DNA of 64,000 nucleotides from an uncultured Alphaproteobacteria bacterium. GTDB lineage: Bacteria; Pseudomonadota; Alphaproteobacteria; Caulobacterales; Caulobacteraceae. Both the position numbers and the translations under genes were made by a program. This document shows positions 24,365-34,068 of the stretch, in pieces (position 1 is the stretch's first letter; the number at the start of each line of letters is the position of its first letter). A model generated the notes under the pieces. It was not told the DNA's origin and made no database searches. It was given only the letters and a program-made list of their open reading frames with translations. The stretch spans positions 62,001-126,000 of the forward strand of contig CAIVVM010000051.1 of the NCBI GenBank assembly GCA_903909375.1, written 5' to 3'.

Positions 24365-26647
24365 TCAGTAGCGGATGGTGAGATCCAGCCCGTAGGTTCT
24401 GGGCTCGTTGTAGATGCCCGATGTCCATCGGGTGGCAGTGTTGAAACCCTTAAAGAACAGGTGAGATTCATTGAGAAGGTTTCGCGACCAGAGCGAAAAC
24501 TCGAGCGTGGGGCCGTTGCTGATCTGAAGGTTCGTGATCGCCAGCCGGGCATTCACAATGAATGATTCATCTGTCTGCGGCGATGTAACGACTGAGTTCC
24601 CGGAGTTGTAGCCATCGGAAACATTGGCGTCGACGTGCGCCAGGATCTCGAAGTTATCCATCGGGATAACATAGTTTCCCGAGAAGCTGTATGAGTTGCG
24701 CGGCGTGTAGACGATGTTGAGCGGTGTCACCACGTTGTTGAACGGGTTCACAGTCGCTGGAAGATCGGCCTTGGTATAGGCATAGCTGGCCGTCAAGGTC
24801 AGGCCAGCGATTGGATTGACGGTCAGGTCTGCTTCATAACCCTGGATCTTGGCGGTGCCTGGCGCATTGACCGTCTCGTTGACGGTCCGTGTGCCGCTGG
24901 CGATGATGGCGTTGCGATTGAAGTCGACCTGAATGTCCGTGTAGTTCGTCCGATAGGCCGCCAGGTTCAAGCGCGCGCGGCGATCCCAGAACTCTGACTT
25001 CACGCCGAGTTCGAATTGTTCCACTTCCTCAGGGCCGAATGACCGGAAGGTCAGGGACCGGGAATTGGCGCCGCCCGCCCGATAGGCGGTGCCCCACTTT
25101 CCATAGAGGTGGATGGTCTCGGTTGCGTCGAACGCTATGGAGACCGCCGGATCCAACCGGTTGGACGAGAAGTCGAAAGTCGAGCCGTCCGGCGCGCCGT
25201 TCACCTTGAGCAGGGTGCCGTTCTTGTCGTCCATGGTGTAGCGGGCGCCGACGGTCAGGTGCAGCCGGTCATCCAGAACAGGCGGGGTCCAGGTGGTTTG
25301 CCCGAAGAACGCAAGCGACTCAGCCACTGCATAGCTCTCGCGGTCCGGGAACCGTGTGGCGGCGCCGGCGTCAAAGTTTGGCAAGCGGGTGAACCCGGAG
25401 CCGGTAGCGTTCCACTGAAGCGTGTTGGGCGCCCAGGCGTTGTCGCCCCCGGTCTCGCGGAAGAAGTACGCGCCGACGACGTAGACAAGCTGCGGAAGCT
25501 TGCCGGCGAGCTGCACTTCCTGGCTGAACTGGTGCTGGTAGGAAGCGGCAAGGCTGTAGCGCGCGAACTGGCCATTGGGCGCGAACGGCACCGCGTGGGC
25601 TGTGCCGTTGTCGAACTGGGTCTGCTTCAGCTTGCGGTAGGACGTGATCGACTTGATCTCGGCGTCGGCCCAGGGCTCCCAGGTCAGGGCCAGGCTATGG
25701 CCCCAGATGTTGCCCTCGCTGACCTGCAGCGGGACGCCGACATCCGAGACCTTGGCGCGGTCGGACTGGACCAGGGCCAGGGGCGCAAGTCGCGCGCCGC
25801 CCTCGCCGATGTTTACGAGTTGCACATAGTAGGGCGTGTTGCCGTCATAGGAGACGTCGAACTGGTAGTCTGCCGTGAATGTGTCTGACGGCGCCCACAG
25901 AGCGCGGGCGTGAAAGCCCCGGCGATCATAGCTGTTGTAGTCGAGTTCGCCATTGGCAGGGTTGTCGACGGTGCCGTCGCGCTTCGTCGCCAGGAAGTCG
26001 AGCTTCACGCTGACGTTGGCGACTTCCGGCAGGTCGAGGTGCGTTTCGGTCGAATAGCCTTCAAAGTTCCTGGCCCCGATGGTCTGGCGCAGCTGGAACT
26101 CGCCTGAGGGCTTCTTTGTGACGATGTTCAGTGCGCCGCCGGTGGAGTTGCGCCCGAACAGGGTGCCCTGCGGACCTTTCAGCACCTCGATCCGTTCGAT
26201 GTCGAAGAGCGCGGCGCCAAGCCCCTGGGGACGTCCCAGATAGACGCCATCGATATAGACGCCCGTAGCGGTGTCGCGCGCGGGCTGGTTGGCGTCGGAT
26301 GAGGGAAAGATACCCCGAATACCGATGGTGAAGGCTGAGTTGCGGGTGAAGAATGGGGCGATGCGCAGCGAAGGGATGGAGCCATCGCCAAGGTCCGCCA
26401 GGCTCTTGACCCGCCGGTTCTCGAGGTCCTCGCTGCTGTTCACCGTAATCGCGATGGGCGTCCGCTGGAGATTGGTCTCGCGCTTCTGGGCGGTGACGAC
26501 CACTTCGGTCAGTCCGGTTGCGGTGTCGGCATCGGCATCGTCCGCCGGAGCCGCCCAGGCCTGCGATGCGCCGGCGGCGGCGAGCATCAGGACGGAAAGT
26601 GCTACGCTGTTCAGCGCGGCGCGGCGGAAACCAGATCTTGAATTCAT
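24365..26647 (-). CDS. TonB-dependent receptor
   Basis: The start at 26647 gives MNSRSGFRRAALNSVALSVL and a signal peptide cleaved near AWAAP; an upstream frame to 26737 lacks these features. The 760-residue protein has a TonB-box-like stretch EVVVTAQKRE, a plug domain (IAITVNSSEDLENRRVKSL, YIDGVYLGRPQG, LKGPQGTLFGRNSTGGALNI) and a 22-strand barrel ending in LDLTIRY. The layout is of the Sphingomonad/Caulobacter 'vitamin B12-like' or catabolic receptor type without an N-terminal STN domain. The ligand is unknown. It heads a unit with the secreted phosphatase. Confidence 0.9.
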   Translation of the reverse strand: MNSRSGFRRAALNSVALSVLMLAAAGASQAWAAPADDADADTATGLTEVVVTAQKRETNLQRTPIAITVNSSEDLENRRVKSLADLGDGSIPSLRIAPFFTRNSAFTIGIRGIFPSSDANQPARDTATGVYIDGVYLGRPQGLGAALFDIERIEVLKGPQGTLFGRNSTGGALNIVTKKPSGEFQLRQTIGARNFEGYSTETHLDLPEVANVSVKLDFLATKRDGTVDNPANGELDYNSYDRRGFHARALWAPSDTFTADYQFDVSYDGNTPYYVQLVNIGEGGARLAPLALVQSDRAKVSDVGVPLQVSEGNIWGHSLALTWEPWADAEIKSITSYRKLKQTQFDNGTAHAVPFAPNGQFARYSLAASYQHQFSQEVQLAGKLPQLVYVVGAYFFRETGGDNAWAPNTLQWNATGSGFTRLPNFDAGAATRFPDRESYAVAESLAFFGQTTWTPPVLDDRLHLTVGARYTMDDKNGTLLKVNGAPDGSTFDFSSNRLDPAVSIAFDATETIHLYGKWGTAYRAGGANSRSLTFRSFGPEEVEQFELGVKSEFWDRRARLNLAAYRTNYTDIQVDFNRNAIIASGTRTVNETVNAPGTAKIQGYEADLTVNPIAGLTLTASYAYTKADLPATVNPFNNVVTPLNIVYTPRNSYSFSGNYVIPMDNFEILAHVDANVSDGYNSGNSVVTSPQTDESFIVNARLAITNLQISNGPTLEFSLWSRNLLNESHLFFKGFNTATRWTSGIYNEPRTYGLDLTIRY

Positions 26648-26653
26648 GTTGAA

Positions 26654-26671
26654 GCCCCCAAATTCGGGGGC
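26654..26671 (-). promoter_or_regulatory. Hairpin in the leader of the TonB receptor
   Basis: GCCCCC and GGGGGC pair over a 6-nt AAATTC loop, seven bases before the receptor's start codon. On the mRNA the G-run that could act as ribosome site lies inside the stem, so folding could limit translation. Confidence 0.4.
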
Positions 26672-26861
26672 CAGCTCTAGAAGCTCATCGAGACGCTTGA
26701 GCCACGATGGCGCGAACCATTGGTGATGGCGGCGCAACTTGTCGATGCCGCAGCCTGATCGGCGCGCTGGCGTGGGTCAGCAATGCCGTTCGAACGAGAA
26801 AACGTCTCCGGTTCGCCGCCGCAGCAACATGCATTCGGGCTGAATGGCGGCCGCGGGCTTG

Positions 26862-28352
26862 CTACGAACCGTAGAGGAATTCCGGGCCGTCTAGATCGAT
26901 TTTCGGCAAGGCGGTGCGCTCGGCCCAGTAGTCCTGGGTATGGCGCCATTCCGGCTTGTCGCCAGCCTTTGGCATGCGCGACATGCCGCGCATCAGATAG
27001 CCGGGGTTGAAGTCGTCGGGATCCACCCAGGGCAGACGCGGCATGTCCTTATCCTCGGGCCGCAGGGCCACCTCGACCTTGCGCACGCCGCGGTCATCCA
27101 TGTGTTTGAGCAGGCGGCAGACGAAGTCCGAGACCAGATCGACCCTGAGTGTCCAGCTCGCCCGGAAGTAGCCGAACACCCAGATCAGATTGGGCACGCC
27201 GGTGAACATCATGCCGCGATAGGTGACCGAGTCCGACAGATCGACCGCCCGGCCGTCCACCATGATCGGGATGTCGCCCAGAACGCTCAAATCGAACCCG
27301 GTGGCGGTGACGATGATGTCGGCCTCCAGCGTCTCGCCGGACTTCAGGCGCACGCCGGTAGCGGTGAAGGTCTCGATCTCGCCGTCGGCGACGCTGGCCT
27401 TGCCCGACATTACGGAGCGGAACAGGTCGCCATCCGGAACGAAGGCGATGCGCTGTCGCCAGGGGCGATAGCGCGGGGTGAAGTGGCGTTCGGTGAGCTC
27501 GGGGCCGACGAAGGCGCTGACCCCCGCCAGCAATTCGGCCTTGACCGTCTCTGGCTCCTCACGCGCCCGCAGGGTGAACGCTGCCTGATCCTGAAGCAGC
27601 TTTCGCCGTACGATCTCATGGGTCCAGGCGGGATCGACGTCGAGGGCGTTGAGCTGATCGGCCAGCTCGTTGGCGTTGCGGCCGGGAATGAAATAGGTCG
27701 GCGAGCGCTGCAACAGGGTCACATGCGCGCAGTCGTCGGCGATGGCCGGCAGCAGGGTCGCGGCCGTGGCGCCTGAGCCAATCAGCAGAACGCGCTTGCC
27801 GTGGTAGTCCAGATCATCCGGCCAGCTCTGGGGATGGACGATGCGGCCCTTGAACCCGGCCATGCCCGGCCATTCGGGCGTATAGCCCTGGTCGTGGCGG
27901 TAGTAGCCCTGGCCCATCCAGAGGAAGTTGCAGGTGAAGGTCGCCTCGGCGCCGTCGTTGCGGCGCGCGCGGACCGTCCATAGCGCCGCTGCTGTATCCC
28001 AGGCTGCCTCGACGATGCGGTGGCCGTAGCGGATGTGGCGCGCCAGATCGTTCTCGGCGATCACCTCTTCCAGATAGTCCAGAATTGCGGAGGCAGCGGC
28101 GATGGGCGGCCCGATCCATGGCTTGAAGCGATAGCCGAAGGTGTAGAGGTCGCTGTCAGAGCGGATGCCCGGGTAACGATGTGTGCGCCAGGTGCCGCCA
28201 CACCCGTCCAGCGCATCCAGCACCACGTAGGACTTGTCGGGACACTGGTCGCGCAGGTGGTAGGCGGCGCCGATCCCGGAGATGCCCGCGCCCACGATCA
28301 GGACATCGAAGTGCTCGTCAGCGGGCGTCGCACCTGAAACCGCTTTGTCCAT
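26862..28352 (-). CDS. Flavin-containing (Baeyer-Villiger-type) monooxygenase
   Basis: The 496-residue protein starts at an ATG with AGAGGAG eight bases before it. It has an FAD-binding GAGISG at residues 21-26, the Baeyer-Villiger signature FKGRIVHPQSWPD (FxGxxxHxxxWP, ~170), an NADPH-binding GSGATA (~195), and the late ATG motif TATGFD. The family, which includes EthA-like enzymes, inserts oxygen next to ketones or oxidises sulfur and nitrogen centres with NADPH and O2. The substrate is unknown. It lies 27 bp after the ATPase-domain gene on the same strand. Confidence 0.88.
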   Translation of the reverse strand: MDKAVSGATPADEHFDVLIVGAGISGIGAAYHLRDQCPDKSYVVLDALDGCGGTWRTHRYPGIRSDSDLYTFGYRFKPWIGPPIAAASAILDYLEEVIAENDLARHIRYGHRIVEAAWDTAAALWTVRARRNDGAEATFTCNFLWMGQGYYRHDQGYTPEWPGMAGFKGRIVHPQSWPDDLDYHGKRVLLIGSGATAATLLPAIADDCAHVTLLQRSPTYFIPGRNANELADQLNALDVDPAWTHEIVRRKLLQDQAAFTLRAREEPETVKAELLAGVSAFVGPELTERHFTPRYRPWRQRIAFVPDGDLFRSVMSGKASVADGEIETFTATGVRLKSGETLEADIIVTATGFDLSVLGDIPIMVDGRAVDLSDSVTYRGMMFTGVPNLIWVFGYFRASWTLRVDLVSDFVCRLLKHMDDRGVRKVEVALRPEDKDMPRLPWVDPDDFNPGYLMRGMSRMPKAGDKPEWRHTQDYWAERTALPKIDLDGPEFLYGS

Positions 28353-28379
28353 CTTGTTCGCTCCTCTTTCAGCGCATGA

Positions 28380-28946
28380 CTACGCTTCTTTGGCGCCCGG
28401 TGTGAAGGTCAGCACCACCATCGCGCCACCGAAGTGGGCGGCGCCCAGGCGTGCGAAGCCGTTGAGGCGCTCGGCGATGGCGGCGATCAGACCGCGTCCG
28501 CGCATGGGGTCGGGCGACAGGTCGATCATCCCCATGCCATTGTCGCGAATGCTCAGGCGCACCCGCGCCTCGCTGCGCTCTATCTTGACCCAGATCTTCA
28601 AGGCGCGCCCCGGCGGGCTGGCGTAACGGCGCGCATTCTCCACCGCCTCGAGGGCCACAGCGCCTGCAAGCGCCAGCTCATCGGCCGAAAGGCGGATGGT
28701 GGAATCGCCGCCCACCTCGGTGTCCGGGGCCGCCTCCGGGGCGAGCAGGGTCGCCAGGAAGGTTACGGCGCCGGCCTCGACGCCCGCCACGCCCTGGGCG
28801 CCCAGCCGATCCGCGACCCTGCGGTCCAGGTCCCCTGCGTTGACGCCGCGCCACCGGGTCGCTTCGCGCGCCACCGAAGCGATGGCCAGGATCACCGGGT
28901 CGGTCGATGCAGATGGGACCGCGAGGTCGGAGGTCGAGACTTGCAC
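28380..28946 (-). CDS. Orphan histidine-kinase-type ATPase domain protein
   Basis: The start is the GTG at 28946, six bases after AGGAG; a longer frame reaches an ATG at 29003 with poor spacing. The 188-residue protein ends in a GHKL ATPase domain: N-box-like ALAGAVALEAVENARRYA, G1 RDNGMGM and G2 GRGLIAAIAERLNG. No phospho-accepting histidine or sensor domain is recognised in the first ~85 residues, so it resembles an anti-sigma or HPT/HATPase regulator. No sigma factor is adjacent. It may form a unit with the monooxygenase. Confidence 0.62.
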   Translation of the reverse strand: MQVSTSDLAVPSASTDPVILAIASVAREATRWRGVNAGDLDRRVADRLGAQGVAGVEAGAVTFLATLLAPEAAPDTEVGGDSTIRLSADELALAGAVALEAVENARRYASPPGRALKIWVKIERSEARVRLSIRDNGMGMIDLSPDPMRGRGLIAAIAERLNGFARLGAAHFGGAMVVLTFTPGAKEA

Positions 28947-29281
28947 ATCCAGCTCCTGATTGCCGAAACAGCGGCGGCAGATTGAGAAGCCAGTCGGACG
29001 CATTCCTCAGGTGCGCGCCTTGATAAGTCGCAAAGTCGAGGGTCGGAACCCGTAGCGGAGCCAGACGCCCGATCAGCGATCGTCGCCCGCAATGGGCGCC
29101 AACAGTCCAGCTCGGGGCGAGTCCCGGCCCAGTGCCTCTCTTCAGCGTTCCGCCAAAACGCTGTGGATGAGCGCCGAGACCCTCGGGAAGGACGGGTTGC
29201 TGCTCGTCCGCGAGCTCGGGAGCCCACAGACCATGGGCCGAGGCTGGCGTTCTTATCGTCCCCGGGCTAGCAGACCGCCCC
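28947..29281. other. Intergenic region between divergent genes
   Basis: About 335 bases separate the ATPase-domain gene (minus) and the ABC-F gene (plus). Both promoters should be here. No palindrome, RNA or small gene was recognised, and the open frames through it have no family features. Confidence 0.45.
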
Positions 29282-30910
29282 ATGATCCGCCTCGACAATA
29301 TCTCCAAGCAGAACGGCCACCAGATCCTGTTCATCGAAGCCTCGATGGGCGTCCAGAAGGGTGAGAAGGTCGGCCTCGTTGGCCCGAACGGCGCCGGCAA
29401 GACGACGCTGTTCCGCATGATCACCGGTCAGGAGCAACCTGACGACGGACTGGTCGCGATCGATGCCGGGATGACGATCGGCTATTTCAGCCAGGATGTC
29501 GGCGAAATGTCGGGTCAGAGCGCGGTCGCCGCGGTGATGGATGGCGTCGGGCCCGTCAGCGCACTGGCGACCGAAATGGCCAGGCTTGAGGCGGCCATGG
29601 TCGATCCTGACCAGGCCGACAAGCTGGACGCCAACATGGAACGCTATGGTGAGGTGATGGAGCGTTTCCAGGCGCTGGACGGCTATGCGCTGGACGCGCG
29701 GGCGCGCGAGGTTCTGGCCGGCCTGAGTTTCAGCCAGGAGCGCATGGACGGCGATGTCGGTCTCCTGTCGGGGGGCTGGAAGATGCGCGTGGCGCTGGCC
29801 CGCATCCTGCTCATGCGGCCTGACGGCATGCTGCTGGACGAGCCCAGCAACCACCTGGACCTGGAAAGCCTGATCTGGCTGGAGGCCTTCCTCAAGAATT
29901 ACGACGGCGCTCTGCTGATGACGTCGCACGACCGCGCCTTCATGAACCGCATCATCGGCAAGGTGGTGGAGATCGACGGCGGCGACCTGATCACCTACTC
30001 CGGCGATCTGGACTTCTACGATCAGCAGCGCGCGCTCGGCGAACAGCAGCGCCAGGCGCAGTACGAGCGCCAGCAGGCGATGCTGGCCAAGGAAATCAAG
30101 TTCATCGAGAAGTTCAAGGCGCGCGCCAGCCACGCCGCCCAGGTCCAGAGCCGGGTCAAGAAGCTGGACAAGATCGAACGCGTCGAGGCGCCACGCCGCC
30201 GCCAGTCGGTCCAGTTCGAGTTCCGGAGCCCGCCGCGGTCGGGCGACGACGTGATCAGTCTGCGCAATGTCCACAAGGGCTATGGCGACCAGACGATCTA
30301 TGAAGGCCTGGATTTACTGGTGCGGCGCAGGGAACGCTGGTGCGTCCTTGGCGCCAACGGCGCCGGCAAGTCGACGCTGCTGAAGCTCGTGGCCGGCGCC
30401 ACCGCGCCCGACCAGGGCACGGTCGGCATCGGCGCCAGCGTCAGGATGGGCTACTTCGCCCAGCACTCCATGGATCTGCTGGACGGCGAGGAGACGATCT
30501 TCGAGTCCCTGGACGGTTCGTTCCCGCAGGCGGGACAGGGCGCGCTGCGCACTCTGGCGGGGTGCTTCGGTTTCTCCGGCGACGATGTCGAAAAGCCCTG
30601 CCGCGTCTTGTCCGGCGGCGAGAAGGCGCGCCTGGTGATGGCCAAGATGCTGTTCGATCCGCCGAACCTGCTGGTGCTCGACGAGCCAACCAACCACCTC
30701 GACATGGTGACCAAGGAGATGCTGGTCGCCGCCCTGGCCGACTTCGAGGGCACGATGCTCTTCGTCTCGCACGACCGCCACTTCCTGGCGGCCCTGTCGA
30801 ACCGTGTTCTGGAACTGACGCCCGAGGGCGTCCATCAGTATGGAGGCGGCTATTCGGAATACGTCGCCCGTACAGGCCAGGAAGCGCCGGGGCTGCACCC
30901 GGGCGGGTAG
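29282..30910 (+). CDS. ABC-F family ATPase (ribosome-associated type)
   Basis: The 542-residue cytosolic protein has two ABC domains and no membrane segments. Domain 1 has Walker A GPNGAGKTT, signature LSGGWKMRVALARIL and Walker B MLLDEPSNHLDLE; domain 2 has GANGAGKST, LSGGEKARLVMAKML and LVLDEPTNHLDM. The basic linker between them (FIEKFKARASHAAQVQSRVKKLDK) is the P-site tRNA-interaction motif of ABC-F proteins. They act at the ribosome, either resolving stalls or giving antibiotic protection. Its subgroup (EttA, Uup, YbiT, YheS) cannot be decided from reading alone. It starts with MIRLDNISK. Confidence 0.9.
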   Translation: MIRLDNISKQNGHQILFIEASMGVQKGEKVGLVGPNGAGKTTLFRMITGQEQPDDGLVAIDAGMTIGYFSQDVGEMSGQSAVAAVMDGVGPVSALATEMARLEAAMVDPDQADKLDANMERYGEVMERFQALDGYALDARAREVLAGLSFSQERMDGDVGLLSGGWKMRVALARILLMRPDGMLLDEPSNHLDLESLIWLEAFLKNYDGALLMTSHDRAFMNRIIGKVVEIDGGDLITYSGDLDFYDQQRALGEQQRQAQYERQQAMLAKEIKFIEKFKARASHAAQVQSRVKKLDKIERVEAPRRRQSVQFEFRSPPRSGDDVISLRNVHKGYGDQTIYEGLDLLVRRRERWCVLGANGAGKSTLLKLVAGATAPDQGTVGIGASVRMGYFAQHSMDLLDGEETIFESLDGSFPQAGQGALRTLAGCFGFSGDDVEKPCRVLSGGEKARLVMAKMLFDPPNLLVLDEPTNHLDMVTKEMLVAALADFEGTMLFVSHDRHFLAALSNRVLELTPEGVHQYGGGYSEYVARTGQEAPGLHPGG

Positions 30911-31115
30911 CGGGCGCAGCCGCAAGCCTTACAGGGGCGCCGTCAGAAGAACGGAGGCTTGTTTCCAGATAACTCCGCCGGGCCATGGCGGCTGGGCGTC
31001 GGGTCCGCCAGGCAGGCTCCGGACGGCCAGGTGTGGCGCAATGCCGCAGTAATGCAGACTGGGCAGCTTGCCACAGTTAGAGAGCCCTTAACCGCTCTTC
31101 GCATACAGGACGGAT

Positions 31116-33632
31116 ATGCGATTGCTGCGAAACAGACATATCGTTGTTTCAGTCGTTTGTGCGGCTCAGGTATTTTGCCTTGGGCTTTCTGGCGCGTGGG
31201 CCGCCGCGCCGAAGACCTTTTCACCGGCGTTCGACGCCAGGGTAGCCGAGGCCAAGGCGGCCATGATGGGCGAACCTGAAGCCGCGTTCAAACTTTCTTC
31301 CAGCGCCCTGGAAATCGCCGATACCCTCCCTGAAGACAGGCAGGCGCTTGCCGAGGCTACGGCCATGTGGCTGCAAGGCGAGGCCTTGGTGCGCCTGAAT
31401 CAACCCAAGCAAGCCGAGCCGGTCCTCGATGCGGCGCTGGCGATCATTGCCAGGGAGGCTCCGACCACCAAGCTCTACGGCGATGTCGTGTTGTCACGTG
31501 GCGGCGCCATGGCCGCAAAGGGCAAGATGCAGGCCGCGCTCGCGGATTATCAAAGGGCTTACGAGATTTTTCGCCGGGCCGGAGAGGCGAGGAGCCAGGC
31601 CAAGGTTCTGCAGAACATCGGTTCGATCTATCAGGACGCCGGCGATTTCGAGCGGGTGCTGAAGTATTACGCCCAGTCCGCCGAGACCTATGCCGAGGAC
31701 CCGGCGCTGACACTGTCGGCGTACAACAACCGGGCAAACGCCTTTTTCCATCTGAAACGCCTGAATGAAGCCCAGGCGGAGTATCGTCAGGCGCTGGCTC
31801 TGGCGAGCAAACTGAAGAGTCCGTCGCTCGAGGCGAGAATCCTGACAAATCTCGCGGCGGCCGAAGTCGTTTCCGGGCGCCTTGACGCCGCCGACCGGAA
31901 CATCGAACGCGGGCTTCTGATCGCGACCCGCGATCCCTCGGCCAGGGAGTGGATTCCGTTCCTTTGGGGCGTTTCAGCACAATCGGCGCAGAAACGCGGT
32001 GATCTGCAACTCGCCGCCCAACGGTTTGATCGAACCTTCGCCGGCGTCAATATCAAGACCACTGACCTGCCGTTCAGGGACTTCCACGCGTCGGCCTATC
32101 AGGTTTACGCCCGTCTGCAACGGCTGGAGCTGGCCCTGGCGCATCTGGAAGCCTTCAAGCGGCTGGACGACGGCGCCAGATCGCTGATGGCGTCAACCAA
32201 CTCGGCCCTGATGGCAGCACAGTTCGACTTCGCCAATCAGGACCTGAAGATCTCGAAGCTGAATGCGATCAGGCTTGAGCAGGAAAACGAACTTGCCAGG
32301 AACAGATCGGCCGTTCTGACCGCGGGGTTGGGCGGCGTCTCGCTTATCCTGGTCCTCCTTTCCGTCGGCATGTTCTCGATGAGACGCAGTCGAAACAGGG
32401 TCCAGGAGGCCAACACGCAGCTTTCAACCGCCAACACCGCGCTGGCCAAGGCATTGAAGGCAAGATCCGAGTTTCTGGCCACCACGAGCCATGAGATCCG
32501 GACGCCCCTCAACGGCATACTGGGGATGACCCAGGTGCTGATGACGGAAGAGTCCCTCAATCCTTCTGTGCTGGAGCGGATCAAGGTGCTCGACAACGCC
32601 GGCAAGAACATGCGGCTCCTGGTGGATGATCTGCTGGATATGGCCAAGATCGAAAGCGGCGCCATCTCTATCGAGCGCACCATGGTGGATCTTCCCGCCC
32701 TGCTGGAATCCATCGCGTCGCTGTACCGGGATCGGGCTTCGCTGAAGGGACTCGAGCTGGCGGTGGAGATTACAGACGTACCTGCCCTGATCGTCGAGGA
32801 TGCCGCCCGCCTTCGCCAGATCCTGCTGAACCTTCTGGGCAATGCGTTGAAGTTCACCGAGGCGGGCAGGGTCACACTGTCCGCGACTGTCGATGCGACG
32901 GACTCCGGAGAATGGCTGGTTCTCAAGGTGATCGACACGGGAATTGGTATTCCGGCTGACATGCTCGACGAGATTTTCGAGTCCTTCAGGCAGGTTGAGG
33001 GTTCGACAACCCGACGCTTTGAGGGGACGGGTCTGGGCCTTACCATCTGCCGCAGCCTGGCCGAAGCGCTTGGCGGAACGGTGTTGGTCACCAGCGCAGT
33101 GGATCAGGGCTCGACCTTCACCTGTCGCCTGCCGTTGGTTCGGGGCAAGACCCAGGTTGATGACGCCTCCACTCTCGATGCCTCTCCAAAGTCGGGGCTG
33201 GGTGACCACTCCGTTCTGCTGGTAGAGGCCAATCGACTGAATCAGGCAATGATCCGCACCGTCCTTCGACCGCAGGTGCAAGGGCTGGAGAGCGTGTCCT
33301 CTCACGCCGAAGCCCTCGAGGCGTTGGGCAAGCGCCCCTACAGTATTGTTATCGCCGACGCTGCCTCCGCGACCCCTGCTGGAGCCTCGGTGGAGGAGTC
33401 CCTGGCGGCCCTTGCACGCCACTCGACAGGTGCGATGATGTCGGTGATCCTGCCGACCGCCGATCCGTCTCTTGAGGTGAGGCTGCGCCAGCAAGGGATT
33501 GAGCTGATCTTCGTCAAACCTGTAATCCCGTCAGCGATGGTAGATTTGCTGGTTGCGGCCTGCCTGCATCAGGCGGCAGACTTGCAGCCTCACTCCGAGG
33601 CCCCCCTTGGGGCAATTGCACTAGGAAGCTGA
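31116..33632 (+). CDS. TPR-containing hybrid sensor histidine kinase
   Basis: The 838-residue protein has a signal-anchor/signal peptide (~1-30), a periplasmic TPR solenoid (~35-350), a transmembrane helix (~402-424), a coiled coil, and a HisKA domain with SHEIRTPLNG, His459 the phospho-acceptor. The ATPase domain follows (NLLGNALKF, VIDTGIGIP, FEGTGLGLTICR). The C-terminal ~130 residues look like a receiver (HSVLLVEANRLNQAMIRTVL, YSIVIADAAS, FVKPV), but the acidic pocket is partly lost, since VEAN replaces the usual DDN. A stand-alone receiver gene follows 43 bp later. Signal and output are unknown. Confidence 0.88.
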   Translation: MRLLRNRHIVVSVVCAAQVFCLGLSGAWAAAPKTFSPAFDARVAEAKAAMMGEPEAAFKLSSSALEIADTLPEDRQALAEATAMWLQGEALVRLNQPKQAEPVLDAALAIIAREAPTTKLYGDVVLSRGGAMAAKGKMQAALADYQRAYEIFRRAGEARSQAKVLQNIGSIYQDAGDFERVLKYYAQSAETYAEDPALTLSAYNNRANAFFHLKRLNEAQAEYRQALALASKLKSPSLEARILTNLAAAEVVSGRLDAADRNIERGLLIATRDPSAREWIPFLWGVSAQSAQKRGDLQLAAQRFDRTFAGVNIKTTDLPFRDFHASAYQVYARLQRLELALAHLEAFKRLDDGARSLMASTNSALMAAQFDFANQDLKISKLNAIRLEQENELARNRSAVLTAGLGGVSLILVLLSVGMFSMRRSRNRVQEANTQLSTANTALAKALKARSEFLATTSHEIRTPLNGILGMTQVLMTEESLNPSVLERIKVLDNAGKNMRLLVDDLLDMAKIESGAISIERTMVDLPALLESIASLYRDRASLKGLELAVEITDVPALIVEDAARLRQILLNLLGNALKFTEAGRVTLSATVDATDSGEWLVLKVIDTGIGIPADMLDEIFESFRQVEGSTTRRFEGTGLGLTICRSLAEALGGTVLVTSAVDQGSTFTCRLPLVRGKTQVDDASTLDASPKSGLGDHSVLLVEANRLNQAMIRTVLRPQVQGLESVSSHAEALEALGKRPYSIVIADAASATPAGASVEESLAALARHSTGAMMSVILPTADPSLEVRLRQQGIELIFVKPVIPSAMVDLLVAACLHQAADLQPHSEAPLGAIALGS

Positions 33633-33675
33633 GTAGTTTGTAGCGATAAGAGCGAAGAGAGGCGCGTCGGTTCCC

Positions 33676-34068
33676 ATGTTAGTCCTTTATGTCGAAGATA
33701 ATGAAACCAACTCGCTTGTGATGAAGCACATGCTGGCAACGGCCGGCATCGAGATTGCGGAAGCCCGCGAGGCCTATAGCGGCCTCAAGATGGTCGATCA
33801 GCAGTCGTTTGAGCTCATCCTGATGGACCTGCGTATGCCGGGCATGGACGGCCTGGAGGCGACACGGTTGATCCGCAGCCGTACCGACGCAAAGTCCGAA
33901 ATTCCGATCCTCATGGTCACCGCCGACATGGGTGCAGATGTCTCTGACGATTGCCTGAGCGCTGGAGCAGATGGCTTGCTGCACAAGCCCTTCGATCTGG
34001 ATGCCCTATTTGACGCGATCGCCCAGACGATGTCCAAGAGGCCGAATTCCCCCGCTTTACTGGTCTGA
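33676..34068 (+). CDS. Single-domain response regulator
   Basis: The 130-residue protein is a receiver alone: acidic pair in LYVEDNETN, phospho-acceptor D51 in LILMDLRMPGMDG, Thr in LMVTAD and K104 in HKPF. There is no output domain, so it would act by protein contact or as phosphate sink. It lies directly after the TPR hybrid kinase, whose own receiver looks degenerate, and is its likely partner. Confidence 0.88.
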   Translation: MLVLYVEDNETNSLVMKHMLATAGIEIAEAREAYSGLKMVDQQSFELILMDLRMPGMDGLEATRLIRSRTDAKSEIPILMVTADMGADVSDDCLSAGADGLLHKPFDLDALFDAIAQTMSKRPNSPALLV

